DNA of 5,130 nt from an uncultured Ardenticatenia bacterium (GTDB lineage Bacteria; Chloroflexota; Anaerolineae; Promineifilales; Promineifilaceae). The position numbers and the translations under genes are program-made. The notes beneath the pieces were generated by a model, which saw only the letters and a program-made list of their open reading frames with translations, did no database searches and was not told the DNA's origin. The number at the start of each line of letters is the position of its first letter. Within the stretch, counting starts at the first letter, position 1. Shown here piece by piece: positions 5,008 through 5,130 of the stretch. The DNA lies in contig CALLZA010000714.1 in the NCBI GenBank assembly GCA_937858165.1, positions 1 to 5,130 on the forward strand. The letters are read 5' to 3'.

Positions 5008-5130
5008 AAAAAAAAAAAAATAAAGAACAGAAAAAAAAAAAAAAAGAAAGCAAAAAAAAATCACAGACACCGATCAACAATAACACAGCAGATTCGAAGA
5101 ACCAAAGCAGGCTCAAGAGATACAACAAGG
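5008..5130. other. Post-adapter poly-A and noise (artefact)
   Basis: After the end of P5 the sequence becomes A-runs (13 A at 5008-5020, further runs to about 5060) and then a low-G, A/C-rich tail. This is what base callers produce when a read continues past the end of its molecule. It contains no credible gene, and its open frame, in phase with aroKB, is accidental. Confidence 0.92.

Overview
This is a GC-rich bacterial fragment, most likely an assembled metagenomic contig. It carries ordinary housekeeping genes separated by unusual inverted short-unit repeats, and it ends in Illumina/Nextera adapter sequence. Three features fit Chloroflexota (Anaerolineae-like) best: the fused shikimate kinase/3-dehydroquinate synthase, a small HGLEH membrane protein of a type I associate with Chloroflexota and Cyanobacteria, and the abundant heptamer repeats. 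That placement is inference, because no rRNA or other decisive marker is present.

Layout. Bases 1-79 are low-complexity and not interpretable. Bases 80-721 hold a toxin-antitoxin-like pair: a 5'-truncated PIN-domain protein followed by a ribbon-helix-helix/HicB-type antitoxin. Bases 778-2867 hold three genes on the + strand: an OsmC-family peroxide-detoxifying protein, a membrane protein overlapping it by 4 bp (ATGA), and holA (DNA polymerase III delta). A lipoprotein with a SIMPL (DUF541/YggE-like) domain lies on the - strand at 2951-3706 and converges on holA. From 3943 a divergent aroK-aroB fusion runs to the end of the genomic sequence at about 4937.

Repeats. Four inverted repeats built from short tandem units sit at gene borders or inside a gene: a C/G-rich palindrome inside the membrane-protein gene (1519-1590), a perfect 28-bp-stem heptamer hairpin (1847-1906), a 23-bp-stem heptamer hairpin between convergent genes (2865-2958), and an octamer-based inverted repeat before aroKB (3830-3921). 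A two-unit heptamer remnant lies at 3808-3821. The heptamer elements supply the stop codon and last residues of two genes and directly touch the start codon of a third. This is the most interesting signal in the window.

The last ~190 bases (4938-5130) are not genomic. They are the Tn5 mosaic end, the Nextera read-1 adapter, an i5 index, the P5 sequence, then poly-A and noise. The aroB half is therefore cut off artificially. I see no convincing new multi-gene defence or metabolic system here.
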